A stretch of 33,504 nt of DNA, from contig JBEVCD010000015.1 of the NCBI GenBank assembly GCA_040514265.1, positions 1 to 33,504 on the forward strand. The letters run 5' to 3'. Of this stretch, positions 14,699 to 23,151 are shown one piece after another. The number at the start of each line of letters is the position of its first letter. Within the stretch, counting starts at the first letter, position 1. A program made the translations under genes and the position numbers. The notes beneath the pieces were generated by a model that saw nothing but the letters and a program-made list of their open reading frames with translations, did no database searches and was not told the origin of the DNA. The stretch is from WYZ-LMO2 sp040514265 (GTDB taxonomy: Archaea; Halobacteriota; Archaeoglobi; Archaeoglobales; Archaeoglobaceae).

Positions 14699-15921
14699 TC
14701 CAGGACCTCCGTAAGATCTCTTATTAGAGTTACCTCGACCTCTTCGCCCTCGGCAAACCCTTCGACGTTCTCTGGAATTACAAGCAGAGCGTTTGCCCTT
14801 ACCATCGACGACAGTATCGACGATCCAGAAACCCTTACGGGGTAGACTTTTCCGTTGTCCCACAGAACTCTAACGAAGCTCCTAACGCCGAGCTGCGATG
14901 CTACCGGGGACGCCAACGTTCCCCTTACTTTTTCCCCCCTCCTCCTGAGAACTCTGACGCCCATCATCGCAAACAGTGCCGGCTCGACGATGGCGTGAAA
15001 GCTGAGCAGAGCAGCCGCCGGGGAGCCGGGGAGCATGAATACGGGCTTCCCGTCTACAACCGCTGCACCGCTCGGCATCCCGGGTCGCATGGCTACTCCG
15101 TGGAACAGAACCCTCGCGTACCTCTCCACGACTCTGGGCACGAGGTCTCTTTTACCCACCGAGCTTCCGCCCGTGAAAATCACAGCATCGCAGTCGAGAG
15201 CTTTAAGAAGGACTCTCTCTATCTCCTCCTCTTCGTCCCTCACGATTCCCAGCCTGACGGGTTCAGCAAAGCTCAGGGCGTTCGCTATTGCTGCATCGTT
15301 GGAACAGTATATCTTCCCGAATTCCAGCTCTTCACCGGGCTTTACGAGCTCGTTCCCCGTAGATATTACAGCCACCCTCGGCTTCCTGAACACCTTAACC
15401 CTGCTAACTCCGATCGATGCGAGCACTCCGGCGTCTTGAGGCTGGAGTATTTCCCCCTTCTTTAAAACTACCTCTCCGGACTTTACGTCTTCCCCCCTCC
15501 TCGAAACGTTCTTGAGAGGGGGGACGGCTTTAAACACCTCGACGAAGTCCCCGCTCCGCCTCGTGTGCTCGACCATCACCACCGCGTTCGCGTTCTTGGG
15601 CATCGCAGCTCCGGTTGCTATCTCCACAGCCTCCCCCCTCTTAAGTTCCAGCGAGGGGTTTTCTCCCGCCTCCACTCTGCCGATTACTCTAAGCCTGACC
15701 GGCGAGTCCTCGTCAGCTCCGAATGTATCCTCAGCTATAACTGCATAGCCATCCATTGCAGCCCTGTCGAAGGGTGGAACGTCCACACCGGCGACAACGT
15801 CCTCAGCCAGAACTCTGCCACGGCATTCGTAAATCGAGACCTCTTCGACATCGAGTCTGCGGACGTTCTTCGTGAGAACGTTTACAGCCTCGTCGAGAGG
15901 TGTGAGCGCCTTGAACTCCAT
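14695..15921 (-). CDS. moeA: MoeA molybdopterin molybdenumtransferase, second paralogue
   Basis: The 408-aa product has normal single-MoeA length with no fused domain. It has its own N-terminus (LTPLDEAVNVL), then the block shared with the downstream copy (residues 42-205). The catalytic domain is distinct, with FTGGSSVGKRD and MLPGSPAAALLSF, followed by the C-terminal domain. Two MoeA proteins per genome are common in archaea and may serve molybdenum versus tungsten, or act as a heteromer, but this pair gives no direct evidence for either. Domain III differs strongly between the two while the linker domains are identical, so any division of labour must lie in the unshared parts. ATG 15921 is the first gene of the pair. 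Confidence 0.93.
   Translation of the reverse strand: MEFKALTPLDEAVNVLTKNVRRLDVEEVSIYECRGRVLAEDVVAGVDVPPFDRAAMDGYAVIAEDTFGADEDSPVRLRVIGRVEAGENPSLELKRGEAVEIATGAAMPKNANAVVMVEHTRRSGDFVEVFKAVPPLKNVSRRGEDVKSGEVVLKKGEILQPQDAGVLASIGVSRVKVFRKPRVAVISTGNELVKPGEELEFGKIYCSNDAAIANALSFAEPVRLGIVRDEEEEIERVLLKALDCDAVIFTGGSSVGKRDLVPRVVERYARVLFHGVAMRPGMPSGAAVVDGKPVFMLPGSPAAALLSFHAIVEPALFAMMGVRVLRRRGEKVRGTLASPVASQLGVRSFVRVLWDNGKVYPVRVSGSSILSSMVRANALLVIPENVEGFAEGEEVEVTLIRDLTEVLE
15307..15797 (-). repeat. 491-bp identical tract, copy B (inside the upstream moeA)
   Basis: This is the partner of 14075-14565 in direct orientation, encoding residues 42-205. Perfect synonymous-site identity inside genes that otherwise differ throughout is the signature of a recent gene-conversion or duplication event. 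Confidence 0.95.
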
Positions 15922-15990
15922 ACCCGTAAGTTTTTCGCATTGACTTTAACGTTTGTGACAAAGTTTTTTGAACGACCGACTATTTTAGCT

Positions 15991-16884
15991 GTGCTCGCCG
16001 CTGAGTGCAAGGACGTCTGGATGATCTACCGCTCGTTCATGGAGAGACCAGTGGTGGCGCTGAAGGGTGTGAGCGTCGAGGTCGAGGAGGGGGAAATCTT
16101 CGGCGTCCTGGGTCCCAACGGAGCCGGGAAGACGACGCTGGTATCTGTAATGTCGACGTTGCTGATCCCCAGCAGGGGAAGTGTGAGGATACTCGGAATC
16201 GATGCGCTGAAGGACACGAGAAAGGTCAGGAAAATCATAAACGTGGCGAGCGGGAATAGACTGCCGTGGGGGATGAGGGTTTACGAGTGCCTGCGCTTCT
16301 ACGCTCTCTGCTACGGTGTTAGCGACAGAAGAGTTGTCGACGAGCTCCTGCGGAAGTTCGAACTTGAAGACTACAGGAACCTCAGGTTCGACGAACTTTC
16401 GGCTGGAAACAGGCAGAAGCTAATACTTGCGAGGTCCATGGTGAACGACCCGAAGTTGCTGTTCCTCGACGAGCCAACAGCGAACCTCGATCCAGACGTT
16501 GCGAGGAGGATAAGGGAGATGATCGTCGAGTTCAACGAGGACGGCAGAACCGTGATCTTGACCACGCACAACATGAGAGAAGCTGAGCAGCTCTGCGACC
16601 GCATAGCGTTCATGAAGGATGGCAGAATACACGCGATCGGGGACAAAAATTACATAAAGAAGCTCGTGAAGGCGAAGGAGAGAATAATAATCGATTTCGA
16701 AGGGAAAGCCCCGACCGTCGAGCTTCCGCACGAGCTGAAGGATGGGAGACTGATCGTTTACGTCGACGACGCTGAGAGGGAACTCGCGAACGTCCTGAGG
16801 CAGCTCGAAGGAGATATAAAGAGAGTAAAGGTAGAGGGCGTGACACTTGAAGATGTCTTCATCGAGCTTTCGAAGCGCGGTTAG
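15991..16884 (+). CDS. ABC-2 type exporter, ATP-binding protein
   Basis: The product is 297 aa when started at GTG 15991. This gives ECKDVWMIYRSF, the usual strand before the Walker A motif; the ATG at 16021 would remove it. Walker A is GPNGAGKTT (about residue 43), the signature is LSAGNRQK (about 143), Walker B is LLFLDEPTA (about 163), and the H-loop is LTTHNM (about 191). The C-terminal tail (about 220-297) matches the DrrA/NatA-type extension. It energises export by the permease encoded next, which overlaps it by 32 bp. The substrate is unknown; drug, lipid or Na+ export are family possibilities. Confidence 0.9.
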   Translation: MLAAECKDVWMIYRSFMERPVVALKGVSVEVEEGEIFGVLGPNGAGKTTLVSVMSTLLIPSRGSVRILGIDALKDTRKVRKIINVASGNRLPWGMRVYECLRFYALCYGVSDRRVVDELLRKFELEDYRNLRFDELSAGNRQKLILARSMVNDPKLLFLDEPTANLDPDVARRIREMIVEFNEDGRTVILTTHNMREAEQLCDRIAFMKDGRIHAIGDKNYIKKLVKAKERIIIDFEGKAPTVELPHELKDGRLIVYVDDAERELANVLRQLEGDIKRVKVEGVTLEDVFIELSKRG

Positions 16885-17644
16885 CTTCCTGGCTTTCGCC
16901 TACCGAAACTACGCGGTTTCGAAGAACGAGTTCTATGCGATATTCGAGACTCTCTTCTGGCCCGTCGTTAACCTCTTCACGATAGGTCTCTTCGCGAGCT
17001 TTCTCTCGCTCAGCAGCGATGAGGTTTCCTTTGTCCTGATAGGCATAATAGTTCTGAGCGTTGTTCACATAGTCCAGATAGACGTAGCTTACGTCCTCCT
17101 CCTCGACATGTGGAGCATGAGCCTCGAGTACGTAATAGTCACGCCGCTGCCGTTCTACAGAATGGTCCTGAGTGCCTGGATCTTCGGCGTGGTGAGGGGA
17201 AGCATCTCCTTCGCGCTGCTAGCCGCTCTCAGCGCGGAGTTCTTCGGATTCACGCTCAAGCTTTCAGCGTTACCGCTTGCGCTCTTCCTCCTCGGCGTTT
17301 ATCTCGGAGCGCTGCTCATCGGAATCGTGAACTGCATACTGATCCTAATCTTCGGCAGGAGGGCTGAGATCTTCGCTTGGACTCTGACTGCTATAGTCAT
17401 GATCTTCTGCGGAATATACTACCCAGTCTCGATACTCCCAGAGCCTTTCCGCAGCGTAGGCTTGGCGATACCGCTTACCCACTTTCTCGAGTACTTCCGG
17501 AGCTTCTACGGTTTTCCGACGACCGGCAGCGTTTTGCTCGGCTTCGCTGAGGTTGTTGTCTACTTAATCCTTCTGCTCGCGGTAGCGGAGTTCAGCATGA
17601 AAAGAGCCAGAAAAACGGGACTCGTGCTCAAGCTTTCGGGCTAA
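16853..17644 (+). CDS. ABC-2 type exporter, permease
   Basis: The 263-aa product has six hydrophobic segments. It starts FLAFAYRNYAVSKNEFYAIFETLFWPVVNL, and the R-N-Y and F-W-P signs are common in ABC-2 permeases. It contains GIYYPVSILPEPFRSVGLAIPLTHFLEYFRS, the family's conserved late loop. I chose ATG 16853; a TTG two codons earlier is also possible. The long overlap with the ATPase gene shows strict co-expression. It overlaps the convergent rpsJ by 4 bp. No extracellular or substrate-specific domain is seen. Confidence 0.88.
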   Translation: MSSSSFRSAVSFLAFAYRNYAVSKNEFYAIFETLFWPVVNLFTIGLFASFLSLSSDEVSFVLIGIIVLSVVHIVQIDVAYVLLLDMWSMSLEYVIVTPLPFYRMVLSAWIFGVVRGSISFALLAALSAEFFGFTLKLSALPLALFLLGVYLGALLIGIVNCILILIFGRRAEIFAWTLTAIVMIFCGIYYPVSILPEPFRSVGLAIPLTHFLEYFRSFYGFPTTGSVLLGFAEVVVYLILLLAVAEFSMKRARKTGLVLKLSG

Positions 17645-17961
17645 CTTTCGAGAACGATCTCGATGTTCACGTCCTTCGGGACTTGTATTCGCATGATCTG
17701 TCTGAGAGCTCTCTCGTCGGCTGCGATATCTATCAGGCGGCGGTGAACCCGCATCTCCCAGTGGTCCCAGGTTTCGCTACCCTCGCCGTCTGGAGATTTG
17801 CGGACCGGTATTACGAGCCTCCTAGTAGGCAGCGGGATGGGTCCGCTTATCTCTACGCCGGTCTTGTTCGCGATCTCCTTGATCTGGTTGCAGATTCTGT
17901 CGAGGTCCTTGGGGTCCAGGCCCGAAAGTCTGATTCGAGCTTTGGGGCCTTTTATCGGCAT
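17641..17961 (-). CDS. rpsJ: 30S ribosomal protein S10
   Basis: This 106-residue frame encodes archaeal S10. Hallmarks are KARIRLSGLDPKDLDRICNQI, SGPIPLPTRRLVIP, WDHWEMRVHRRLIDI and VPKDVNIEIVLES at the C-terminus. S10 lies in the head of the small subunit. I start at ATG 17961 (MPIKGPKARI), not the upstream TTG at 17973, because archaeal S10 normally begins near here. GGTG sits 6 nt before the ATG. It follows EF-1 alpha by 21 bp, the conserved tuf-rpsJ order in euryarchaea. Confidence 0.96.
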   Translation of the reverse strand: MPIKGPKARIRLSGLDPKDLDRICNQIKEIANKTGVEISGPIPLPTRRLVIPVRKSPDGEGSETWDHWEMRVHRRLIDIAADERALRQIMRIQVPKDVNIEIVLES

Positions 17962-17982
17962 AAAAAACACCAAAAAAAGGTT

Positions 17983-19254
17983 TTACTTTCTGGGCGTGAC
18001 GTCGAGGACCATTCCGGCTCCGATCGTCATGCCCATGTCTCTTATGGCGAACCTGCCGAGCGGCGGGATGTCCTTGACCCTCTCGATGACCATCGGCTTT
18101 ATCGGCTCAAGCTTTACCACGGCAGCATCGCCGGTCTTGAGGAACTGCGGGTTCTCCTCCTTCGTCTGTCCGGTTCGCGGGTCGATCTTCCTTATGAGCT
18201 CAACGAAGCGGCAGGCAACCTGGGCTGTGTGCGCGTGCACGACCGGCGTGTAACCGACGGTTATCGCCGTCGGGTGCTGCAGCACGACTATCTGGGCGGT
18301 GAAGTCCTTCGCGACCGTCGGCGGGTTGTCCGGATGCCCGGCGACGTCTCCGCGCCTGAGGTCTTTCTTGCTGACGCCCCTGACGTTGAAGCCTATGTTG
18401 TCTCCCGGATAAGCCTCCTGGATGGGCTCGTGGTGCATCTCGATGCTCTTAACTTCTCCTACTACGCCTGGCGGCTCGAAGATGACCTTGTCTCCGACTC
18501 TTAGCACACCGCTCTCGACTCTGCCCACCGGCACTGTTCCTACACCGCTGATCGAGTAGACGTCCTGTATCGGAATCCTCAGCGGCTTGTCGACGAGCTT
18601 CTCGGGCGGCTTGAGCATGTCGAAGGCTTCGAGCAGCGTCGGACCGTTGTACCAGGGCGTCTTGTCGCTCCTCTTCGTGACGTTGTCACCGTAATAGGCG
18701 GATGTCGGGATGAAGGGGATCTCCTCTACCTTGTAACCGACCATCTTCAGCAGCTTAGCCACCTGCTCTTTGCAAGCTTCGTACTCCTTCTGGTCGTAGT
18801 TCACCCTGTCCATCTTGTTTATGCAGACGATCAGCTGGTTTATTCCGAGCGTTCTGGCGAGGAATATGTGCTCCCTCGTCTGCGGCTGCACTTTCTCGAC
18901 GACATCGACCATCAGTACTGCAGCATCAGCCTGCGAGGCTCCGGTGATCATGTTCTTGATGAAGTCCCTGTGACCTGGACAGTCGACGATCGTAATGTAG
19001 TACTTCTGGGTCTCGAACTTCCTGTGGGCTACGTCGATCGTCAGCCCGCGCTCCCTCTCTTCCTTCAGTTTGTCCATTACCCAGGCGAACTCGAACGTCG
19101 CCTTACCTTTCTCCTGCGCCTCTTTTCGGAGCTTCTCGATTACGTGCTCCGGTATTTCGCCTGTCTCGTAGAGCAACCTGCCTATCATTGTGCTCTTCCC
19201 GTGGTCCACGTGCCCGATGAAGGCAACGTTGATGTGCTCCTTCTCTTTCGGCAT
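17983..19254 (-). CDS. tuf: translation elongation factor EF-1 alpha
   Basis: This 423-aa protein is a complete EF-1A. GTP-binding motifs are G1 GHVDHGKST (residues about 14-22), G2 RGLTIDVA near 68, G3 DCPGH near 91, G4 NKMD near 146 and G5 TSA near 185. Domains II and III follow, ending VLDVTPRK. It delivers aminoacyl-tRNA to the ribosome. The ATG start is supported by GGGAGG (19265-19270) 10 nt upstream and by a TATA box giving a leader of about 24 nt, so this highly expressed gene uses a leader with a Shine-Dalgarno, unlike its leaderless neighbours. Confidence 0.97.
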   Translation of the reverse strand: MPKEKEHINVAFIGHVDHGKSTMIGRLLYETGEIPEHVIEKLRKEAQEKGKATFEFAWVMDKLKEERERGLTIDVAHRKFETQKYYITIVDCPGHRDFIKNMITGASQADAAVLMVDVVEKVQPQTREHIFLARTLGINQLIVCINKMDRVNYDQKEYEACKEQVAKLLKMVGYKVEEIPFIPTSAYYGDNVTKRSDKTPWYNGPTLLEAFDMLKPPEKLVDKPLRIPIQDVYSISGVGTVPVGRVESGVLRVGDKVIFEPPGVVGEVKSIEMHHEPIQEAYPGDNIGFNVRGVSKKDLRRGDVAGHPDNPPTVAKDFTAQIVVLQHPTAITVGYTPVVHAHTAQVACRFVELIRKIDPRTGQTKEENPQFLKTGDAAVVKLEPIKPMVIERVKDIPPLGRFAIRDMGMTIGAGMVLDVTPRK

Positions 19255-19298
19255 ACTCCATCAACCTCCCATCGTTTTTCCGCCCTCTCCTCAGAAGT

Positions 19299-19307
19299 GT
19301 TTATAAA
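19299..19307 (-). promoter_or_regulatory. TATA box of the EF-1 alpha/S10 operon
   Basis: The minus strand reads GTTTTATAAAC around this site, about 49 bp before the EF-1 alpha ATG. Expected initiation near 19278 leaves a short leader that contains the GGGAGG ribosome binding site. Confidence 0.65.
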
Positions 19308-19327
19308 ACTTATCTCGCTGCGGAATC

Positions 19328-19337
19328 GTTAAATTTT
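19328..19337 (+). promoter_or_regulatory. TATA box of argC
   Basis: GTTAAATTTT is centred about 23 bp before the argC ATG at 19355, which suggests a leaderless message. It is separate from the divergent EF-1 alpha box 25 bp away. Confidence 0.5.
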
Positions 19338-19354
19338 CACCGCAAACTCTCGCC

Positions 19355-20353
19355 ATGCGCGTCGGGATCGTCGGAGCGAGCGGATACACTGGTGGCGAAC
19401 TTCTCAGGCTACTCGCTGTACATCCGGAAGCCGAGGTCGTGGCTGCGTCATCGAGGAGGTTCGAGGGTGAGGAGATATGGAGGGTTCACAGGTTTCTTAA
19501 GAGATTCTACGACCTGAAGTTCTGCTCACCCGATGTGGAGAACTTCGCAGACTGCGACATCGTTTTTACAGCAGTCCCGCACGGCGAGGCTATGAACTAC
19601 GTTCCCAAACTCCTCGAACTGGGTCTGAAGGTCGTGGATCTTTCCGCTGACTACAGGCTGGATAAGGAAACTTACGAGAAAGTCTACGGAATAGAGCACA
19701 GGGGATACGTCGAAGCAGTCTACGGGCTCACGGAGCTGCACCGCGAGGAGGTTGCGAAGGCCAAACTCGTAGCGAACCCGGGCTGCTACCCTACGGTCAC
19801 AGTCCTGGCAGCGGCTCCGCTCGCGAACTTGGAACTAATCGAGAGGGCAGTCTTCGACTGCAAGAGCGGAATAACCGGAGCTGGCGAGAGACCGTCGCCC
19901 TTCACCCACTACCCCAACCTCCACGAGTCCGTGGTTCCTTACAGGGTCGTGAACCACCGCCACTACTACGAGATCGTTCAGGAGCTCAGGAGGTTTCAGG
20001 AAGATGTCGAGGTCTCCTTCACACCCCACGTCTTCCCGGGTTCGCGAGGGATTCTTGCGACAGCCCACATCTTTCTGCGTGGTAACTTGAGTAGGGACGA
20101 ACTCTACAGGATTTACGAGGAGTTCTACGAGGGCTGCTACTTCGTAAGGCTGCAGGAGGAAGTTTCACTTTCGCAGGTCAGGGGGAGCAACTTCTGCGAC
20201 ATAGCGATCCACGTCGCGGACGACAGAGTCGTCGTGACGGCTGCGATAGACAACCTCGTCAAGGGCGCGAGCGGACAGGCTGTGCAGAACATGAACGTGA
20301 TGTTCGGACTCGACGAGTCCCTCGGGCTGAACTTCCCACCGCTCTTCCCGTAA
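19355..20353 (+). CDS. argC: N-acetyl-gamma-glutamyl-phosphate reductase
   Basis: The 332-aa product starts with the NADP-binding GASGYTGGELLRLL motif (residues 7-20). The catalytic Cys is in VANPGCYPT near residue 145. The later motifs SGITGAGERPS, FTPHVFPGSRGIL and NLVKGASGQAVQNMN are typical of ArgC. It makes N-acetylglutamate semialdehyde in arginine synthesis. In archaea, ArgC-like enzymes may also act in lysine synthesis with a carrier protein (LysY), and no lysW-like gene is present here to decide. No other arg gene lies in the window, so it is apparently transcribed alone. Confidence 0.94.
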   Translation: MRVGIVGASGYTGGELLRLLAVHPEAEVVAASSRRFEGEEIWRVHRFLKRFYDLKFCSPDVENFADCDIVFTAVPHGEAMNYVPKLLELGLKVVDLSADYRLDKETYEKVYGIEHRGYVEAVYGLTELHREEVAKAKLVANPGCYPTVTVLAAAPLANLELIERAVFDCKSGITGAGERPSPFTHYPNLHESVVPYRVVNHRHYYEIVQELRRFQEDVEVSFTPHVFPGSRGILATAHIFLRGNLSRDELYRIYEEFYEGCYFVRLQEEVSLSQVRGSNFCDIAIHVADDRVVVTAAIDNLVKGASGQAVQNMNVMFGLDESLGLNFPPLFP

Positions 20354-20408
20354 CTTTTAACGCTGAAGTAAAATCTAACCTCTCAAAGACCTCGGGCTGG
20401 GTTTCAGC

Positions 20409-21048
20409 ATGGGGAGCGTAATCTCCACAGGTATAGGACTCCTCGACTACAGACTCGACGGCGGAGTGCCAGTTGGGAGCTTCGTCTGCGTTGACGGCGA
20501 CCCGCTAGCGATGCTCGAAGTTTTCCTCTACCACTTCGCCTCCGCCGCTAAGTCGGTCTACGTAACCACGAGCAGATTTGCAGAAGACGTTAAAGCAGAC
20601 TTCGCAAGGTTCGGGATAGATGCTAGGAACGTAAAGTTCGTCGATCTCTTCGCCTCCTGCTTCGGTGGTGACTGTCTGAAGGGTTTGAGGGGAGGTCATC
20701 AAATCCTTGGAGGACGCTTCGGTGCTCGTGGTTGACTCCCTCTCAACGGTGCTGACGAGAGAAGCTCCGCAAAGTGATAAGGAAAAGATACTGATTGACC
20801 TCTACCTGACTTCGAGGAAGGGGGTCACGGTTTACGTCTATCTCGTCAAGCACAGACAGCCTCCGGAGCTCGTAGCCTTGGTTCACGAGATCGCGGATGT
20901 TGTCTTCGACCTATCAGTTGAGAGGGTGGGGGAGAGACTGGTCTACAAGCTGTCGATCCCAAAGTTCAGGGGTAAAACGAGCTCGGACTTGCTGCGGTAC
21001 CGCATCGAGGAGGGTGTAAAGATAGACACCTCGAGGGACATAGCCTAG
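20409..21048 (+). pseudogene. RecA/KaiC-superfamily ATPase-like gene interrupted by a frameshift
   Basis: Two frames together make one protein of about 212 aa. Frame A (20409-20735) reads STGIGLLDYRLDGGVPVGSF, like KaiC/RadA starts, but its Walker A is degenerate (DGDPLAML, no GKT). Frame B carries a Walker B-like ASVLVVDSLSTVL and a C-terminal half. Removing one G from the GGGG run at 20689-20692 fuses them into KGLREVIKSLEDASVLVVDSLS without a gap. The break may be a mutation, a sequencing slip or programmed. Frame B might also start at TTG 20707 behind GGAGGT (20691-20696), giving a split gene. Lacking a P-loop, it may bind but not hydrolyse nucleotide. Confidence 0.7.
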
Positions 21049-21434
21049 AGTCTTTCGAGGTACCTCAGGACTTCTTTCATGTCCTCCTCGCGCTCGAAGT
21101 AGAGGGTTCGAAGCACGCGCCTCCCCCTGAACCTCACTACGAGGTTCTCCCGGTCGACTTCGTAGTCCTTGCTGAGCTTGGCTTTGAAGGGCTTGTACCT
21201 AACTTCGTCGCCCTCAATTACGTAAGTGCGCGGCTTCCCGAGGACTATGACTGCGTAGAGGGAGAGGAAGAAGATGAAAATTACGAGCATCATAGCAGCT
21301 TTCAGCGGAGCCGTGCCGGTGGCGATCTTGTAGATCGTGTAAACAACTCCGAGCAGCAGAATTGCGGAGATGTAGAGCAGCCACTTCCTCCTCGCAACTC
21401 TGTTGTTTATAACCCTGTAGCTCCACACGATCAT
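21045..21434 (-). CDS. small membrane protein of unknown function
   Basis: This 129-aa protein has two hydrophobic segments: residues about 19-37 (LLYISAILLLGVVYTIY) and 46-65 (AAMMLVIFIFFLSLYAVIV). After them comes a hydrophilic beta-rich tail (about 70-129), which looks like a small PH-like or similar fold (YVIEGDEVRYKPFKAKL, VVRFRGRRVLRTLYF). I do not recognise the family. It overlaps ahcY by 4 bp (ATGA), so it is the last gene of the mfnA-hisC-ahcY run. It overlaps the convergent KaiC-like gene by 4 bp. Confidence 0.75.
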   Translation of the reverse strand: MIVWSYRVINNRVARRKWLLYISAILLLGVVYTIYKIATGTAPLKAAMMLVIFIFFLSLYAVIVLGKPRTYVIEGDEVRYKPFKAKLSKDYEVDRENLVVRFRGRRVLRTLYFEREEDMKEVLRYLERL

Positions 21435-22636
21435 GTCCCGCGCCTCCAGTCGCTCAGATATCCGATCTGCTCCTCCGTAAGCCTGTCTATCTTCACCCCC
21501 ATGGTCTCCAGTTTCAGCCTGGCAACCTCTCTGTCGAGTTCCTCGGGCATCCTGTAAACCTTTGTTTCGAGCTTCTCGTAGTTCTTCGCGATGTATTCAG
21601 CTGCCAGAGCTTGGTTCGAGAAGCTCATGTCCATAACCTCAACCGGGTGCCCGTCGGCGACGACGAGGTTCACGAGTCTGCCGTCTGCGAGGAGGTAGAG
21701 TCTCTTGTCTCCGAGGTCGTACTCGGTCACGTACGGTCTTACCTCCCTCTTTGCCCTCGCAAGCCCTTCGAGCGTCGCCACGTCGATTTCCACGTTGAAG
21801 TGTCCGGCGTTCGCTAGTATCGCTCCGTCCTTCATCTTCTCGAAGTGTTCCTTCCTGATCACGTTTACGTTGCCGGTGGCGGTGATGAAGATGTCTCCAA
21901 CTTCGGCAGCTTCGTCCATGCTCGTGACCTCGAATCCGTCCATTATCGCTTCGAGCGCTCTTATCTCGTCTACTTCGGTTACGATGACCTTGGCGCCCAT
22001 CCCCCTGGCTCTCAAAGCTATCCCCCTGCCGCACCAGCCGTAACCAGCTACCACGACCTTCTTGCCTGCCAGCAGCAGGTTCGTAGCTCTCATTATCCCG
22101 TCTATCGCCGACTGACCCGTGCCATAGCGGTTGTCGAACAGAAACTTCGTGTAGGCATCGTTTACAGCTATAACCGGGAAGAGTAGCACGCCCTCCCGTT
22201 CCATAGCCCTCAGCCTGAGAACCCCCGTCGTCGTCTCCTCGCTCCCGCCCCTAACGTTCTCCGCGAGCTCGGGCTTCTCGTGGAGAAGGGCTATCAGATC
22301 TGCTCCGTCGTCGATGACTATGTCCGGCTTGATCTTGGCGACCTTAAGCAGCGCCTCGTAGTACTCCTCTCTGCTCATTCCCCGCCTGGCGAAGCACGCT
22401 ACGCCCATGCTGCGGAGCTCTTCGGCTACTTCGTCCTGCGTGCTCAGCGGGTTGCAGCCGGTTATCGCCACCTCCGCTCCAGCGTCTACGAGTGTGAGCA
22501 CCAAAACCGCTGTCTTCGCTTCGACGTGCAGCGCCATGCCAATCTTAAGCCCTTCGAGCGGCTTTTCCCTGCGGAAGCGTTCCCTTATCTTTGCGAGAAC
22601 TTTCATGTGCCTTTCGGCCCACTCTATCTTGCTCAA
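21431..22636 (-). CDS. ahcY: S-adenosylhomocysteine hydrolase
   Basis: This 401-aa protein matches SAH hydrolase: the N-terminal GMALHVEAKTAVL, GCNPLSTQDEVA near 80, the GGSEETTTGVLRL loop near 150, the substrate site NDAYTKFLFDNRYGTGQS near 180, NAD-binding VVVAGYGWCGRGIA near 218 and NAGHFNVEID near 300. It splits SAH to adenosine and homocysteine, removing the product inhibitor of methyltransferases. In some methanogens the close homologue acts on S-inosylhomocysteine, and this sequence alone cannot exclude that. The length is typical of archaeal enzymes, shorter than the bacterial form. It overlaps the kinase gene by 4 bp. Confidence 0.94.
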   Translation of the reverse strand: MSKIEWAERHMKVLAKIRERFRREKPLEGLKIGMALHVEAKTAVLVLTLVDAGAEVAITGCNPLSTQDEVAEELRSMGVACFARRGMSREEYYEALLKVAKIKPDIVIDDGADLIALLHEKPELAENVRGGSEETTTGVLRLRAMEREGVLLFPVIAVNDAYTKFLFDNRYGTGQSAIDGIMRATNLLLAGKKVVVAGYGWCGRGIALRARGMGAKVIVTEVDEIRALEAIMDGFEVTSMDEAAEVGDIFITATGNVNVIRKEHFEKMKDGAILANAGHFNVEIDVATLEGLARAKREVRPYVTEYDLGDKRLYLLADGRLVNLVVADGHPVEVMDMSFSNQALAAEYIAKNYEKLETKVYRMPEELDREVARLKLETMGVKIDRLTEEQIGYLSDWRRGT

Positions 22637-23151
22637 AGCCTAGCCACCTCCCGGAGTCTGTCCTCGTACTTCGACAACCAGTCGACTTTTCCGGGCTTGA
22701 ATTTCTCGCCCTCGCCGGCAATTATTTTCTCGACTGCATCAGCTACCTCCTCGACGCTCATATGCGTTACGTCTATTTCGTATACGTTCTCGTGCATTTC
22801 GAGCGACTCCACGAGTATCACGTCGAGCAGCTCGGCTTCGACGTTGTCCATGATCTTGTCGTAGTCCCACTTTCTCTTCGCGAGCCTCTCCTTCAAAACG
22901 AGGGGGTCGCAGCGAAGGACTATAACGACGTCGGCGTCCATGAAGTGCGCCAGGTGACCTTCGACTATCCCGTCGAACTCTACTTCCCGGATCTTCTCGA
23001 CGTCAACTACGAGCTCGTCGTTCTCTTCAAGGATGCAGCCGTGCTCTCTCGCTAGCTCCGCGACGCTTACGACTCTGTACCCCCTCCTGCGAAGCTCCTC
23101 GGCGACGCTACTCTTGCCAACGCCCGGAGTCCCAGTTAGCGCGACGAGCAT
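22633..23151 (-). CDS. adenylate kinase family protein (AK6/Fap7 type)
   Basis: The product is 172 aa from the ATG giving MLVALTGTPGVGKSSVAEEL, with Walker A GTPGVGKSS at residues 7-15. The frame is open further upstream, but that would run through hisC. Other family features are GIVEGHLAHFM near 65, the lid-like KERLAKRKWDYDKIMDNVEAELLDV near 90-115 and an E-V-Y-E-I-D-V-T strand. AK6/Fap7 proteins have broad nucleotide kinase activity and take part in small-subunit ribosome maturation in eukaryotes and probably archaea. It overlaps hisC by 16 bp and ahcY by 4 bp. A role in adenosine salvage beside ahcY is a plausible inference. Confidence 0.88.
   Translation of the reverse strand: MLVALTGTPGVGKSSVAEELRRRGYRVVSVAELAREHGCILEENDELVVDVEKIREVEFDGIVEGHLAHFMDADVVIVLRCDPLVLKERLAKRKWDYDKIMDNVEAELLDVILVESLEMHENVYEIDVTHMSVEEVADAVEKIIAGEGEKFKPGKVDWLSKYEDRLREVARL

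Noticed and set aside
14699..14863. N-terminal extension of the fused MoeA
   Set aside because: The 55 extra residues overlap the upstream moeA and are Arg/Gly-rich without family similarity; ATG 14698 fits MoeA N-termini and gives ATGA coupling.
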